Assembly: GCA_050944435.1 (NCBI GenBank)
Contig: JBMNRB010000023.1
Span: forward strand, 1 to 44,844
Reading direction: 5' to 3'
Source of the DNA: Ruminococcus_G sp050944435
GTDB lineage: Bacteria; Bacillota; Clostridia; Lachnospirales; Lachnospiraceae
DNA: 44,844 nucleotides
In this document: piece after piece, positions 1-8,131 of the stretch
Layout: every line of letters begins with the position of its first letter
How positions within the stretch are numbered: position 1 is the first letter of the stretch
The notes under the pieces: generated by a model
Database searches by the model: none
The model's input: the letters and a program-made list of their open reading frames with translations, nothing else
What the model was told of the DNA's origin: nothing
Made by a program: the position numbers and the translations under genes

Positions 1-66
1 TTCTGCCCTGGTCTGCCAGTCTTCCGGCCGATTGCCACAGCAAACTGAAAAAGTAAGGAACGCGCT

Positions 67-100
67 TCCCCTGGTAAATGCCGGGGGATTTTTTATTTTG
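67..100 (+). terminator. Rho-independent terminator of a gene upstream of the window
   Basis: The stem CCCCTGG (68-74) pairs with CCGGGGG (81-87) with one G-T pair, a six-base loop and a run of T from 89. It points rightward, so a plus-strand gene should end just before it. Bases 1-56 are open in one frame up to a TAA at 54-56 and in another up to a TGA at 46-48. Neither short tail is recognisable, so no gene is called there. Confidence 0.75.
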
Positions 101-203
101 TCAAGGTACGGATGATTACCTACTTACCTTTTTAGCTTGTCAACATGTCCAAAGTTTCATGCCGCCAGCGGAAAAGGATCCGGACTATAGATAACTGCTC
201 ACT

Positions 204-233
204 GGGACAGCGCTGTTTTTGACGGCGCTGCCC
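204..233. terminator. Hairpin downstream of the minus-strand isomerase gene
   Basis: GGG-A-CAGCGC (204-213) pairs with GCGCTGCCC (225-233) with one bulged A. No clear T run follows on either strand, so terminator function is weakly supported. It lies where the gene ending at 254 would be expected to stop. Nothing else is recognisable between 100 and 253. Confidence 0.35.
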
Positions 234-253
234 TTTGTTCGTCCATGAGATTT

Positions 254-1090
254 TTATTGATTTTCGAAAACATATTGATCAAGCAGGTGACTGGTATATT
301 CTGCTACTTTTTTTGTGTCAAATTGCCAATGTTTAGCGCTGACAAGTTCATAGCTCCACCAATCATTATAGCCGGTAGCTTTGACTGCATTTACCCAGTC
401 ATGTAAAGGAATTGATCCTTCGCCAGCGTAGCATCCACGCAACAATTCTTCGTTGCAGACTGTGTCAGGTTCATTTTTCATGCCATCACAAAAATGGATA
501 TGGAATATTTTAGAGCAATCAAAAGAACGAATATCTTCCAAAGTAGTTTCAGAACCGTACCACAGATGCCAGAAATCAATTACTGTTCCGAAATTTGCGC
601 GATCAACTGCGTCAATTAACTTTTTTGTGGTGCGCAATGAATGTATGGGAGACCAGGCAACAGGTTCTAATTGAAAGCGAACGCCATAATTTATGCCAAT
701 ATCGCAAATCCTGCGAATGTTTCTGGCGGTCAGATCAATTATTTCGTCTTCCGGACGTCCTTCAAGCGCGCATAAAGGAACAAGTTGGATACAGTCGCAC
801 CCTACACTCTGGGCGAAAGCAGAAAGTGTGTTCGTTTCTTTTAACATATGTGCAATCGAATCGTCATCGGTTCTCTCTACATTTACAATGTCATTTATGC
901 TGATAAACTGAATATTATTTATCTGCAAAGCTTCTGTGATTTGTTGATGGGACAGACCGGCATTTATGTAATCCCATACTTTTGTTCCTGCCATTTCAAC
1001 AGCGCCGAAACCAGCTTCACTGGCAATCCGAATGTCGCTTAATAAATTGCTTTTCCAGATTGTTTTTGTGTGTAATGATTTTTTTTTCAT
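254..1090 (-). CDS. Sugar phosphate isomerase/epimerase family protein (IolI/IolH-like TIM barrel)
   Basis: This 278-residue cytosolic protein belongs to the xylose-isomerase-like TIM-barrel family, which includes inosose isomerase IolI and IolH. Metal-ligand positions of the fold are visible: E142 in FQLEPVAW, D172 and H175 in VIDFWHLW, H197/H199 in FHIHFCD, and E248 in SYELV. The start ATG has a GGAGGT site about five bases upstream. The gene is divergent from iolD and shares its 167-bp intergenic region, which suggests a role in inositol or related cyclitol metabolism. The exact substrate cannot be read from sequence; members of this fold act as isomerases, epimerases or dehydratases. Family assignment is confident and the reaction is inference. 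Confidence 0.8.
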   Translation of the reverse strand: MKKKSLHTKTIWKSNLLSDIRIASEAGFGAVEMAGTKVWDYINAGLSHQQITEALQINNIQFISINDIVNVERTDDDSIAHMLKETNTLSAFAQSVGCDCIQLVPLCALEGRPEDEIIDLTARNIRRICDIGINYGVRFQLEPVAWSPIHSLRTTKKLIDAVDRANFGTVIDFWHLWYGSETTLEDIRSFDCSKIFHIHFCDGMKNEPDTVCNEELLRGCYAGEGSIPLHDWVNAVKATGYNDWWSYELVSAKHWQFDTKKVAEYTSHLLDQYVFENQ

Positions 1091-1157
1091 TTTTACCTCC
1101 AGATTATGTGTTTTGAATTATAATATCATTATTTTTTATTACGATCAATAATGATTT

Positions 1158-1168
1158 TGTTTGAAACA
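1158..1168. promoter_or_regulatory. Candidate operator between the divergent isomerase and iolD genes
   Basis: TGTTTGAAACA is a perfect 11-bp palindrome about 28 bp upstream of the iolD -35 box. Its position between divergent promoters fits a regulator site, but it is short and no iol regulator is identified nearby. Function is inferred. Confidence 0.3.
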
Positions 1169-1195
1169 GGAAAAAAATAAAAATAAATAAACACA

Positions 1196-1224
1196 TTGAC
1201 AAGATAAACAAAAGAAAGTATAAT
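1196..1224 (+). promoter_or_regulatory. Sigma-A promoter of the iol operon
   Basis: TTGACA (1196-1201) and TATAAT (1219-1224) are both perfect consensus hexamers with a 17-bp spacer, 34 bases before the iolD start codon. The strength of the match suggests that control comes from a repressor rather than from a weak promoter. Confidence 0.85.
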
Positions 1225-1257
1225 AAAATAAAACAGAACAACGAAGGGAAAAGGGAA

Positions 1258-3117
1258 ATGAGAAGAGTAAAATTGACAACTGCACAGGCATTAATCAAAT
1301 TTTTAAACAGCCAGTATCTGGATATTGATGGAGAAGAAATTAAATTTGTTGAAGGGGTCATGGGAATCTTTGGCCATGGAAATGTTGTTGGATTAGGAGA
1401 AGCTTTAGAACAATATAAAAATGAAATTACATATATTCAGGGGAAAAACGAGCAGGATATCGCAAATACATGCATTGCGTTTGCAAAACAAAATAAAAGA
1501 AGAAAAATATATGCATGCACATCATCCATTGGACCTGGGGCGCTGAATATGGTGACAGCAGCGGGAACTGCCACCGTTAACAGGATACCGATACTGTTTT
1601 TGCCGGGGGATGCTTATGCTGACAGACAGCCAGATCCTGTTCTTCAGCAACTGGAATGTGAAACAGATGCAACAATTTCTGTAAATGATGCGTTCAGGCC
1701 GGTAACGAAATACTGGGACAGAATCACCAGGCCGGAAATGCTGATGAAGGCATGTTTGAATGCGATGCGCGTTCTTACTGATCCGGCTCAGACAGGTGCG
1801 GTTGCACTGTGTCTGCCTCAGGATGTCCAGGGAGAGTCGTATGATTTTCCGGTTGAGTTCCTGGAAAAAAGAGTATGGTATCTGGAACGAAGAGAGCCGT
1901 CCAGACAAGCTGTTAAACGAGCCGTTCAATTAATAAAAAGCAGAAAAAAGCCGATAATTATCTCGGGAGGCGGAGTCCGATATTCTGATGCGGGAAAAGA
2001 GGTTCTGCAATTCGCAAAAAAATTTAATATTCCATTTGCGGAAACTCAAGCCGGAAAAGGTGAAAATAGTGCTGAAGAATTTTACAATCTGGGTTGCGTT
2101 GGTATCTGTGGGACACTTAGTGCAAACCTCATAGCCAGGGAAGCGGATTTGATTATTGCCATCGGAACGAAACTGAATGATTTTGTGACTTCATCGAAAG
2201 CGGGCTTTAGTAAGAGCGCAAGGGTGATTTCGATCAATGTGAATGAAATGGACAGCACAAAATTAGATTCACTTTCTATTGTATCTGATGCGAAACTTGG
2301 TTTGTTGGCGTTGGAGAGCGCGCTTGAGAAAGAAGGATATCGGTCTTTCTACTGCGATGAGATAAAATCAGCAAAAGAAAAATGGAACGGAATAAGAGCA
2401 GAAATGGAAGAGGCAGATTGCAGCCAGGGATTAAATCAGACAAAAGTTCTTCTGGAGCTGAATAAAATGTTAGGAGAGGAAGATATCATAGTCGCAGCGG
2501 CGGGAAGTCTTCCTTCGGATCTGGAAAGAATCTGGGAGCCGAAGAAAAAGGGGAGCTACCATTTGGAATATGGATTTTCCTGCATGGGGTACGAGATTTC
2601 AGGTGCATTGGGGGCAAAACTAGCCTCACCTGAATCTGAAGTATATGCATTTGTAGGAGACGGGAGTTTTCTTATGGCACACTCGGATCTCGTAACAAGC
2701 CTCCAGGAAAGAACTAAAATTAACGTATTATTGTTTAACAACTGGGGGCATCAGTGTATTCATAATCTCCAGAAAAATCAGGGGATTGGCTCTTTTGGAA
2801 CAGAATTCAGATATCGGGAAGAGGAAACCGGCGGTTTGACCGGGGAATATACCAATGTTGATTTTGCTGGCGTTGCCAGGGCATATGGTGCGAATGCATG
2901 GAAAGTGTCCACATTGAAAGAGCTGAAATTTGCAATAGCAGAAAGTAAGAAAAGTGAGAAATCCACATTGATTGAGATTATGGTTCTGCCGGGTACAATG
3001 ACGGAAAGCTATGAAACATTCTGGAGAGTCGGTTTGGCGTCTGTTTCAGATAAAGAAAGTGTACAGAAATGTTATCGTGAGTTGGAAAAGACGGTTCGGG
3101 AACTAAGACAATATTAA
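1258..3117 (+). CDS. iolD: 3D-(3,5/4)-trihydroxycyclohexane-1,2-dione acylhydrolase (IolD)
   Basis: IolD is a thiamine-diphosphate enzyme that opens the ring of the diketo-inositol product of IolE, giving 5-deoxy-glucuronate. The 619-residue protein has the usual three-domain ThDP layout. The N-terminal pyrimidine-binding domain carries the likely cofactor-activating E65 (KNEQDIAN). A central domain follows. The C-terminal pyrophosphate-binding domain has the GDGS...NN motif (467-470 and 494-495). Length and the opening LTTAQALIKFLNSQY match the IolD family rather than acetolactate synthase. It is the first gene of the operon, 27 bases before iolE. The ribosome binding site is modest (AAGGG, 9 bases before ATG). 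Confidence 0.93.
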   Translation: MRRVKLTTAQALIKFLNSQYLDIDGEEIKFVEGVMGIFGHGNVVGLGEALEQYKNEITYIQGKNEQDIANTCIAFAKQNKRRKIYACTSSIGPGALNMVTAAGTATVNRIPILFLPGDAYADRQPDPVLQQLECETDATISVNDAFRPVTKYWDRITRPEMLMKACLNAMRVLTDPAQTGAVALCLPQDVQGESYDFPVEFLEKRVWYLERREPSRQAVKRAVQLIKSRKKPIIISGGGVRYSDAGKEVLQFAKKFNIPFAETQAGKGENSAEEFYNLGCVGICGTLSANLIAREADLIIAIGTKLNDFVTSSKAGFSKSARVISINVNEMDSTKLDSLSIVSDAKLGLLALESALEKEGYRSFYCDEIKSAKEKWNGIRAEMEEADCSQGLNQTKVLLELNKMLGEEDIIVAAAGSLPSDLERIWEPKKKGSYHLEYGFSCMGYEISGALGAKLASPESEVYAFVGDGSFLMAHSDLVTSLQERTKINVLLFNNWGHQCIHNLQKNQGIGSFGTEFRYREEETGGLTGEYTNVDFAGVARAYGANAWKVSTLKELKFAIAESKKSEKSTLIEIMVLPGTMTESYETFWRVGLASVSDKESVQKCYRELEKTVRELRQY

Positions 3118-3144
3118 TAAATTACAAAAAGGAGTGAATTTATA

Positions 3145-4032
3145 ATGAATATAAAATATGGATGCGCCCCAATAAACTGGTCCAATGATGATCTTCCTTC
3201 TCTGGGAGGAGAGTTGACTTACCAGCAGTGCCTAAGTGAAATGGCACTGGCGGGGTATGAAGGCAGTGAAGGAGGATGGAAATATCCAAAAGAGCTTTCC
3301 GTTATGAAAAAAGCGTTGGATTTAAGAGGATTGGTCATCTGTAATATGTGGTTCAGCAGCTATTTTACCATTTTTGAAAATGAGGAGACATATGAAGCGT
3401 TTGAACAGCATATGGACTATACTTATGCTCTTGGGGCGAGAGTTATTGGTGTAGGCGAATGTGGCGTGACAATACACGGTGATATTGACAGACCACTTGT
3501 GGCGGACAGACCAATTCTGACGCAGGCCCAGTTTATGAATCTTTGTGAAGGGTTAAATGAGTTGGGACGCAGAGCTAGGAAGAAAGGAATGAAAGTTTGT
3601 TTTCATCCACATGTTGGAACGGGGATAGAAACGCTGAATGAAATTGATCGGCTGATGGAGAACACGGATCCGGAATTGGTATTTTTGACATTTGATACAG
3701 GGCATTGTACAGTGGCTGGTGAGAATGCAACTGAGGTGTTGAGAAAGTATATCCATAGAATCGGTCATATTCATTTAAAAGATGTAAGAGGAAATATTCT
3801 GCAGAAACTGCGTGAGGAAAATATGAGTTTTCTGAATGGAGTTATGGAAGGGATGTTTACAGTTCCAGGGGACGGAACAGAAGTGGATTGGGATGAAGTT
3901 TTCGGTATTTTGAAAGAGTATGGATATGAAGGCTGGATTGTTGTAGAGGCAGAACAGGATCCTGCTAAGGCGGATCCCTTGGAATATGCACAGCGTGCCA
4001 GAAGGTATATGAAAGAAAAACTGGGAGTTTAA
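3145..4032 (+). CDS. iolE: myo-Inosose-2 dehydratase (IolE)
   Basis: IolE removes water from scyllo-inosose, the product of inositol dehydrogenase, to give the diketone used by IolD. The 295-residue TIM barrel has the family signature APINWSNDDLP near residue 8, and metal-site motifs HPH (154-156), DTGH (184-187) and HIHLKD (208-213). The closing VEAEQDPAKADPLEYA segment is characteristic of IolE. AAGGAG lies upstream of the ATG. It directly follows iolD and precedes the CoA-transferase genes, so it should be co-transcribed with both. Length is normal for the family and no defect is visible. Confidence 0.93.
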   Translation: MNIKYGCAPINWSNDDLPSLGGELTYQQCLSEMALAGYEGSEGGWKYPKELSVMKKALDLRGLVICNMWFSSYFTIFENEETYEAFEQHMDYTYALGARVIGVGECGVTIHGDIDRPLVADRPILTQAQFMNLCEGLNELGRRARKKGMKVCFHPHVGTGIETLNEIDRLMENTDPELVFLTFDTGHCTVAGENATEVLRKYIHRIGHIHLKDVRGNILQKLREENMSFLNGVMEGMFTVPGDGTEVDWDEVFGILKEYGYEGWIVVEAEQDPAKADPLEYAQRARRYMKEKLGV

Positions 4033-4062
4033 GCTGTAGGAGAGCGGATAAGGGGGATCGCA

Positions 4063-4719
4063 GTGAAAAATAAAATTATAAGTCTTGATGAGGCTGCGGA
4101 ATTGATAAAAGAGGGAACTGTTTTGATGGTAGGAGGCTTTTTGGGATGCGGTTCACCGGATTCCATACTCAATAAACTGACAGAAAGAAAGGTCTGTGGA
4201 CTTACCCTGATTTGTAATGATACATCATTTCCGGACAGAGGAGTCGGGAAAATGGTTGTGAATAAACAGTTCTCCAGAATAATGGCAAGTCATATCGGAA
4301 CAAATCCGGAAACAGGCCGTCAAATGCAGGAAGGTGAGACAAAAGTAGAATTGATTCCGCAAGGAACACTTGCGGAAGCGGTGCGTCAGGGTGGAGCCGG
4401 GCTAGGAGGCTTTTTGACGCCTACAGGTGTTGGAACTATGGTGGAAGAAGGAAAAGAAGTCTTTGTTATTGATGGGAAAAAATATCTGCTGGAAAAACCT
4501 TTACGTGGAGATGTAGCGTTAGTGAAGGCGTCGAAGGCAGATAAATCGGGCAATCTTTTTATAGAAGGATCTGCCAGAAATTTTGGACAGATTATGCCGA
4601 TGGCTGCAGATGTTGTGATTGCGGAAGCAGATGAAATTGTGGAAGCAGGAGGAATTGGCCCTGACTATGTTCACGTTCCGGGAATATATGTAGATTATAT
4701 TGTACAGAGTGAAACCTAA
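4063..4719 (+). CDS. CoA-transferase, alpha subunit (AtoD/ScoA type)
   Basis: This is the alpha subunit of a family I CoA-transferase, 218 residues, which pairs with the beta subunit encoded next. The N-terminal VLMVGGFLGCGSPDSIL and the central GTLAEAVRQGGAGLGGFLTP are typical of acetoacetate, butyrate or 3-oxoacid CoA-transferase alpha chains. Translation starts at GTG, with AGGGGG upstream. The position between iolE and iolC is unusual. In this setting the acid partner is more likely malonate semialdehyde or 3-hydroxypropionate than acetoacetate, but sequence alone does not settle this. The family call is secure and the substrate is inference. Confidence 0.88.
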   Translation: MKNKIISLDEAAELIKEGTVLMVGGFLGCGSPDSILNKLTERKVCGLTLICNDTSFPDRGVGKMVVNKQFSRIMASHIGTNPETGRQMQEGETKVELIPQGTLAEAVRQGGAGLGGFLTPTGVGTMVEEGKEVFVIDGKKYLLEKPLRGDVALVKASKADKSGNLFIEGSARNFGQIMPMAADVVIAEADEIVEAGGIGPDYVHVPGIYVDYIVQSET

Positions 4720-4732
4720 AAGGAGTATCAGT

Positions 4733-5410
4733 ATGAATCGAAAGCATTTAATTGCAGCGCGTGCTGCCAGAGAATTAAAAGACGGCGACGTTGTTAATTT
4801 GGGAATTGGACTTCCCACACTTGTTGCTGAATATGTGCCGGAGGAAGTCGGACTGATGGTACAGTCTGAAAATGGCTTTATTGGATTGAAAGGCCGGCCG
4901 TCTCTGGGAGAAGAAAATAAAAATATCGTTGATGCAGGTGGAAATCTCGCTGCAATAGCAGCGGACGGTGCATTTTTTGACAGTGCGGCTTCTTTTGCGA
5001 TGATACGTGGAGGTCATGTAGATGTGACGATATTAGGAGCGCTTCAGGTGGATGAGCAGGGAAATATTGCCAACTGGATCATACCGGGGAAAATGGTTCC
5101 TGGTATGGGCGGTGCAATGGATTTGCTGACGGGGGCAAGAAAGGTAATCGTTGCAATGGAACATATGAATAAAGGCAGACATAAAATTCTTAAAAAATGC
5201 ACTCTTCCTCTTACGGCAGTAAAAGCGGTGGATACGATCATTACGGAAATGGGAGTTTTGAAAGTGACGGATGATGGGTTGATTCTCACGGAATATAATC
5301 CGGTATTTACAGTGGAACAGATTCAGAATGCAACGGGATGCGAATTGACAATCAGCAGAAAGTTGAAGCCAATGTTGGCAGATGCTGACGAATGTGAGGT
5401 GCGGGAATGA
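4733..5410 (+). CDS. CoA-transferase, beta subunit (AtoA/ScoB type)
   Basis: The beta subunit, 225 residues, carries the catalytic glutamate of family I CoA-transferases. E46 in the SENG motif forms the glutamyl-CoA thioester intermediate in characterised relatives. GMGGAMDL and TEMGVL are further family blocks. I chose the ATG at 4733 because AAGGAG lies eight bases upstream. An in-frame ATG at 4700 would overlap the alpha gene by 20 bases and add an unconserved 11-residue tail. The stop overlaps the next start as ATGA, so the alpha, beta and dehydrogenase genes form a tightly coupled unit inside the iol operon. Confidence 0.88.
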   Translation: MNRKHLIAARAARELKDGDVVNLGIGLPTLVAEYVPEEVGLMVQSENGFIGLKGRPSLGEENKNIVDAGGNLAAIAADGAFFDSAASFAMIRGGHVDVTILGALQVDEQGNIANWIIPGKMVPGMGGAMDLLTGARKVIVAMEHMNKGRHKILKKCTLPLTAVKAVDTIITEMGVLKVTDDGLILTEYNPVFTVEQIQNATGCELTISRKLKPMLADADECEVRE

Positions 5411-6243
5411 TAGTAGGTGTAGTAGGAAGTGGAACAATGGGCAGGGGAATTGCTCTTGCCTTTGCTCAAACTGATGGATATGAAGTATGTTTTTGCAGCA
5501 GAAAGGAAGAAACTGCAAGAGAAGGAAAGGAGAAAATCAGGAAAACATTAAAGAAAAGGGTAGAGCGAAAGAAAATTACTGCGGAAAACGCGGAAAAGAT
5601 ATTGAATCGGATCAAAACCGGTACTAATGAAATTTGTGCTCCTGCTGATATTGTGGTTGAATGTGTACGGGAGGATATGGAGACTAAAAAGAAGCTGTTT
5701 AAAGAGCTGGAGAATATCTGTTCAGAAAAGTGTATATTTGCTTCCAACACTTCAGCATTATCTATTACTGAAATGGGACGAGGACTGAAACACCCGGTTG
5801 TGGGAATGCATTTTTTTAATCCGGCTGATGTGATGTTGCTGGTGGAAGTAGTACCGGGTATGGAAGCATCGGATAATGTGACGAAACAAGTGAAAGAAAT
5901 TGCTGAAAGTATAGGAAAAGTTCCTGTTTGTGTGGCGGAATCTCCGGGTTACGTGGTAAACCGTATTTTAATTCCAATGATTAATGAAGGTATTTTGCTG
6001 TATGCAGAAGGGATATCCTCTCCAGAGGAAATTGATATTGCTATGAAGAGAGGAGCAAATCACCCCATGGGTCCGCTGGAACTTGGAGATCTGATAGGTC
6101 TGGATGTTGTATTGGCAATTATGGAGACTCTTATGGAAGAGACGGGAGATCCTAAATACCGTCCTCATCCGATATTGAAGAAAATGGTTCGTGCAGGGAA
6201 ACTGGGAAGAAAAAGCGGGAGTGGCTTCTATCAATATGGATAA
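5407..6243 (+). CDS. 3-Hydroxyacyl-CoA dehydrogenase (3-hydroxybutyryl-CoA dehydrogenase family)
   Basis: This 278-residue protein has the length and layout of clostridial Hbd. The Rossmann fold begins with GSGTMG (7-12). The active-site block is VGMHFFNP with H135, followed by E147 in VEVVPG, and S117 lies in NTSALS. The C-terminal 3HCDH domain has NHPMGPLELGDLIGLD. Relatives interconvert 3-oxoacyl-CoA and 3-hydroxyacyl-CoA. The loop after the second strand reads CSRKEE, without the acidic residue that usually selects NAD, so NADP(H) use is possible. The start overlaps the CoA-transferase stop by four bases. In an inositol operon the likely substrate is the CoA ester of malonate semialdehyde; this is inference. 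Confidence 0.88.
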   Translation: MIVGVVGSGTMGRGIALAFAQTDGYEVCFCSRKEETAREGKEKIRKTLKKRVERKKITAENAEKILNRIKTGTNEICAPADIVVECVREDMETKKKLFKELENICSEKCIFASNTSALSITEMGRGLKHPVVGMHFFNPADVMLLVEVVPGMEASDNVTKQVKEIAESIGKVPVCVAESPGYVVNRILIPMINEGILLYAEGISSPEEIDIAMKRGANHPMGPLELGDLIGLDVVLAIMETLMEETGDPKYRPHPILKKMVRAGKLGRKSGSGFYQYG

Positions 6244-6254
6244 GGAGAAAAACT

Positions 6255-7274
6255 ATGGAGAAAAAACTGGATTTAATTTTAGCAGGCCGTGCCGGGATTG
6301 ATCTAAATACAACGGCATTGAACTGTCCATTTTCACAGATTCCTTCTTTTACCAAATCCGTTGGCGGTTCGCCTGCGAATATCGCACAGGGGGCGGCCAA
6401 ATTAGGGCTGAAGACAGGATTTGTTGGGAAAGTGTCTAAAGATGGTATGGGAGAATATATCTTGGAGAAGTTTCTGAAGTTGGGAATTGATACATCCGGA
6501 CTCAGGATAGATCAGACCGGAGCACGCAACTGTATTGCGCTGACGGAAATTTTAAGTCCTGATAATAGTGGAACTTATCAAAGTGACTCAGGCGATTTTC
6601 ATCATGGAACATATCTGTATCGGGATGGAACGGCGGATTTACTTCTCGGTCCGGATGAAATTGACGAGAATTTTATCGGAAGCGCTCGTGCGGTAATGCT
6701 TTCGGGAACGGCTTTTTCTGCGTCACCGTCCCGTGAGGCGATGTTTCAGATTATAAAATATGCCAAAGCGCATGATACGGCAGTGTTTTTGGATATTGAT
6801 TATCGTCCTTTCGGGTGGAAGGATCGGCGGGAGGCTGCTCTTTGTTACACGGAAGCTATTCGTCAGGCGGATCTGGTCATCGGAAACAGAGAGGAGTTTG
6901 ATGCGGTGGAATATCTTTCCATGCCGGATAATGATGACAATGAGCGTTCCGCGCAGGCACTGCTGGAACAGGGAGTGAAACTGGTAATTGTAAAAGATGG
7001 GGCAAAGGGATCCTGGGGATACAGGAAAGGAAGACCTGTGGTTCAGTGTGGTGTGATACCTACGAAAAGTATAAAAACCTTTGGATCTGGAGATGCATAT
7101 GCGGCAGGACTGACGTATGGCCTTTTGAATGGCTGGGAGCTTTGCAATGCAATGCAGCTGGGAACGGCATGTGCCTCTTTGGCTTTGACCAGTATCAGTT
7201 GCGCGGACGGAATTTCGAATCTTATGGAAGTGGACAAAGTGAGAAAAGCCTATTTTGAGAGGGAGAAAGGATGA
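6255..7274 (+). CDS. iolC: 5-Dehydro-2-deoxygluconokinase (IolC)
   Basis: IolC phosphorylates 2-deoxy-5-keto-gluconate at C6 using ATP. The 339-residue protein is a PfkB/ribokinase-family sugar kinase. VGGSPANIA (36-44) lies in the substrate region, and GSGDAYAAG (277-285) holds the catalytic base D280 and the anion hole. The N-terminus (LILAGRAGIDLN) is typical of IolC rather than ribokinase. AAGGAG lies before the ATG, 11 bases after the preceding gene. The stop codon overlaps the iolJ start (ATGA), which implies translational coupling of kinase and aldolase. Confidence 0.92.
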   Translation: MEKKLDLILAGRAGIDLNTTALNCPFSQIPSFTKSVGGSPANIAQGAAKLGLKTGFVGKVSKDGMGEYILEKFLKLGIDTSGLRIDQTGARNCIALTEILSPDNSGTYQSDSGDFHHGTYLYRDGTADLLLGPDEIDENFIGSARAVMLSGTAFSASPSREAMFQIIKYAKAHDTAVFLDIDYRPFGWKDRREAALCYTEAIRQADLVIGNREEFDAVEYLSMPDNDDNERSAQALLEQGVKLVIVKDGAKGSWGYRKGRPVVQCGVIPTKSIKTFGSGDAYAAGLTYGLLNGWELCNAMQLGTACASLALTSISCADGISNLMEVDKVRKAYFEREKG

Positions 7275-8131
7275 GATGGGATAAGGATTATGTGAAAGAA
7301 GCTGCTGATTCCGGAAAGATCATTCCGGGATTCAACATCTTTGGATATGAAGATGCTCAGGCAGTGATACGGGCGGCTGAAAAAGCAGGCAGTCCGGTTA
7401 TTCTGATGATAAATAAAAGCGCCAGAGAGGCGCTGGATATACAGAGTTGGGCCCGGCTGCTGCTCTCCCTTGGTCAGCGGGCAGATGTGCCTGTGGGCAT
7501 ACATCTGGATCATTGTTCCGATTTGAATTTAATTCGACAGGCAGTTGATAGTGGATTTACTTCCGTGATGTACGACGGATCTATGCTGCCCTTTGATGAA
7601 AATCGAAAGTTTACTCAGCAGATGGCAGAATATGCTCATTCCTACGGTGTGTTTCTGGAAGGAGAATTGGGACAAGTGCCTTACAGTGATCTTGGGCAAA
7701 CAGAAATCCGGTATACATCACCCGAAGAAGCCGCTGGAATGTTCATGAAAACGGATGTGGATTGGCTTGCGGTTTCGGTTGGGAACATTCATCGTCTGAC
7801 GGAGGGGACAGCGGCCATTAATTATTCTGTTTTGAAAAAAATTCAGGAGGTCTGTCGTCTTCCTCTGGTGATTCATGGTTCCAGCGGTATATCGGAAAAG
7901 GATATTGCAAAGCTGAAAAGAGAGAAGATTGGGAAGATGAATTTTGGAACGATTTTAAGGAAAACGTTCTCTGATGTATTAAGGCAGGAGATGAAAAGGT
8001 ATCCGGAAGAATTTGACCGGCTGAAATTATTTGAATCCCCCATAAAGAGGGTAGAACAGGAAGCATATTGGATTATCAGTAAGCTGCAGAAGGAGGAAAA
8101 AGATGAGAATTCAGCAGAAAGAACCATTTAA
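7271..8131 (+). CDS. iolJ: 6-Phospho-5-dehydro-2-deoxy-D-gluconate aldolase (IolJ)
   Basis: This class II zinc aldolase of the FBA/tagatose-bisphosphate family, 286 residues, cleaves the IolC product to dihydroxyacetone phosphate and malonate semialdehyde. Visible motifs are HLDHCSD with the catalytic D80 and zinc ligand H81, E130/E132 in LEGELG, and H174 in GNIHRL. VIHGSSGI with H202 and the phosphate-binding KMNFGT (222-227) follow. Related class II aldolases also cleave fructose or tagatose bisphosphates, but the position between iolC and iolB supports IolJ. The 3' end overlaps iolB by 29 bases in another frame. Confidence 0.88.
   Translation: MRWDKDYVKEAADSGKIIPGFNIFGYEDAQAVIRAAEKAGSPVILMINKSAREALDIQSWARLLLSLGQRADVPVGIHLDHCSDLNLIRQAVDSGFTSVMYDGSMLPFDENRKFTQQMAEYAHSYGVFLEGELGQVPYSDLGQTEIRYTSPEEAAGMFMKTDVDWLAVSVGNIHRLTEGTAAINYSVLKKIQEVCRLPLVIHGSSGISEKDIAKLKREKIGKMNFGTILRKTFSDVLRQEMKRYPEEFDRLKLFESPIKRVEQEAYWIISKLQKEEKDENSAERTI

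Noticed and set aside
1117..1148. Promoter for the minus-strand isomerase gene at 254
   Set aside because: A TATAAT exists on the minus strand at 1117-1122, but the only TTGATC-like -35 is 20 bases away; the match is too weak to list.
4063..5410. Glutaconate CoA-transferase identity for the two transferase subunits
   Set aside because: Subunit lengths of 218 and 225 residues and the SENG motif fit the shorter acetoacetate/butyrate-type enzymes; glutaconate transferase subunits are longer.
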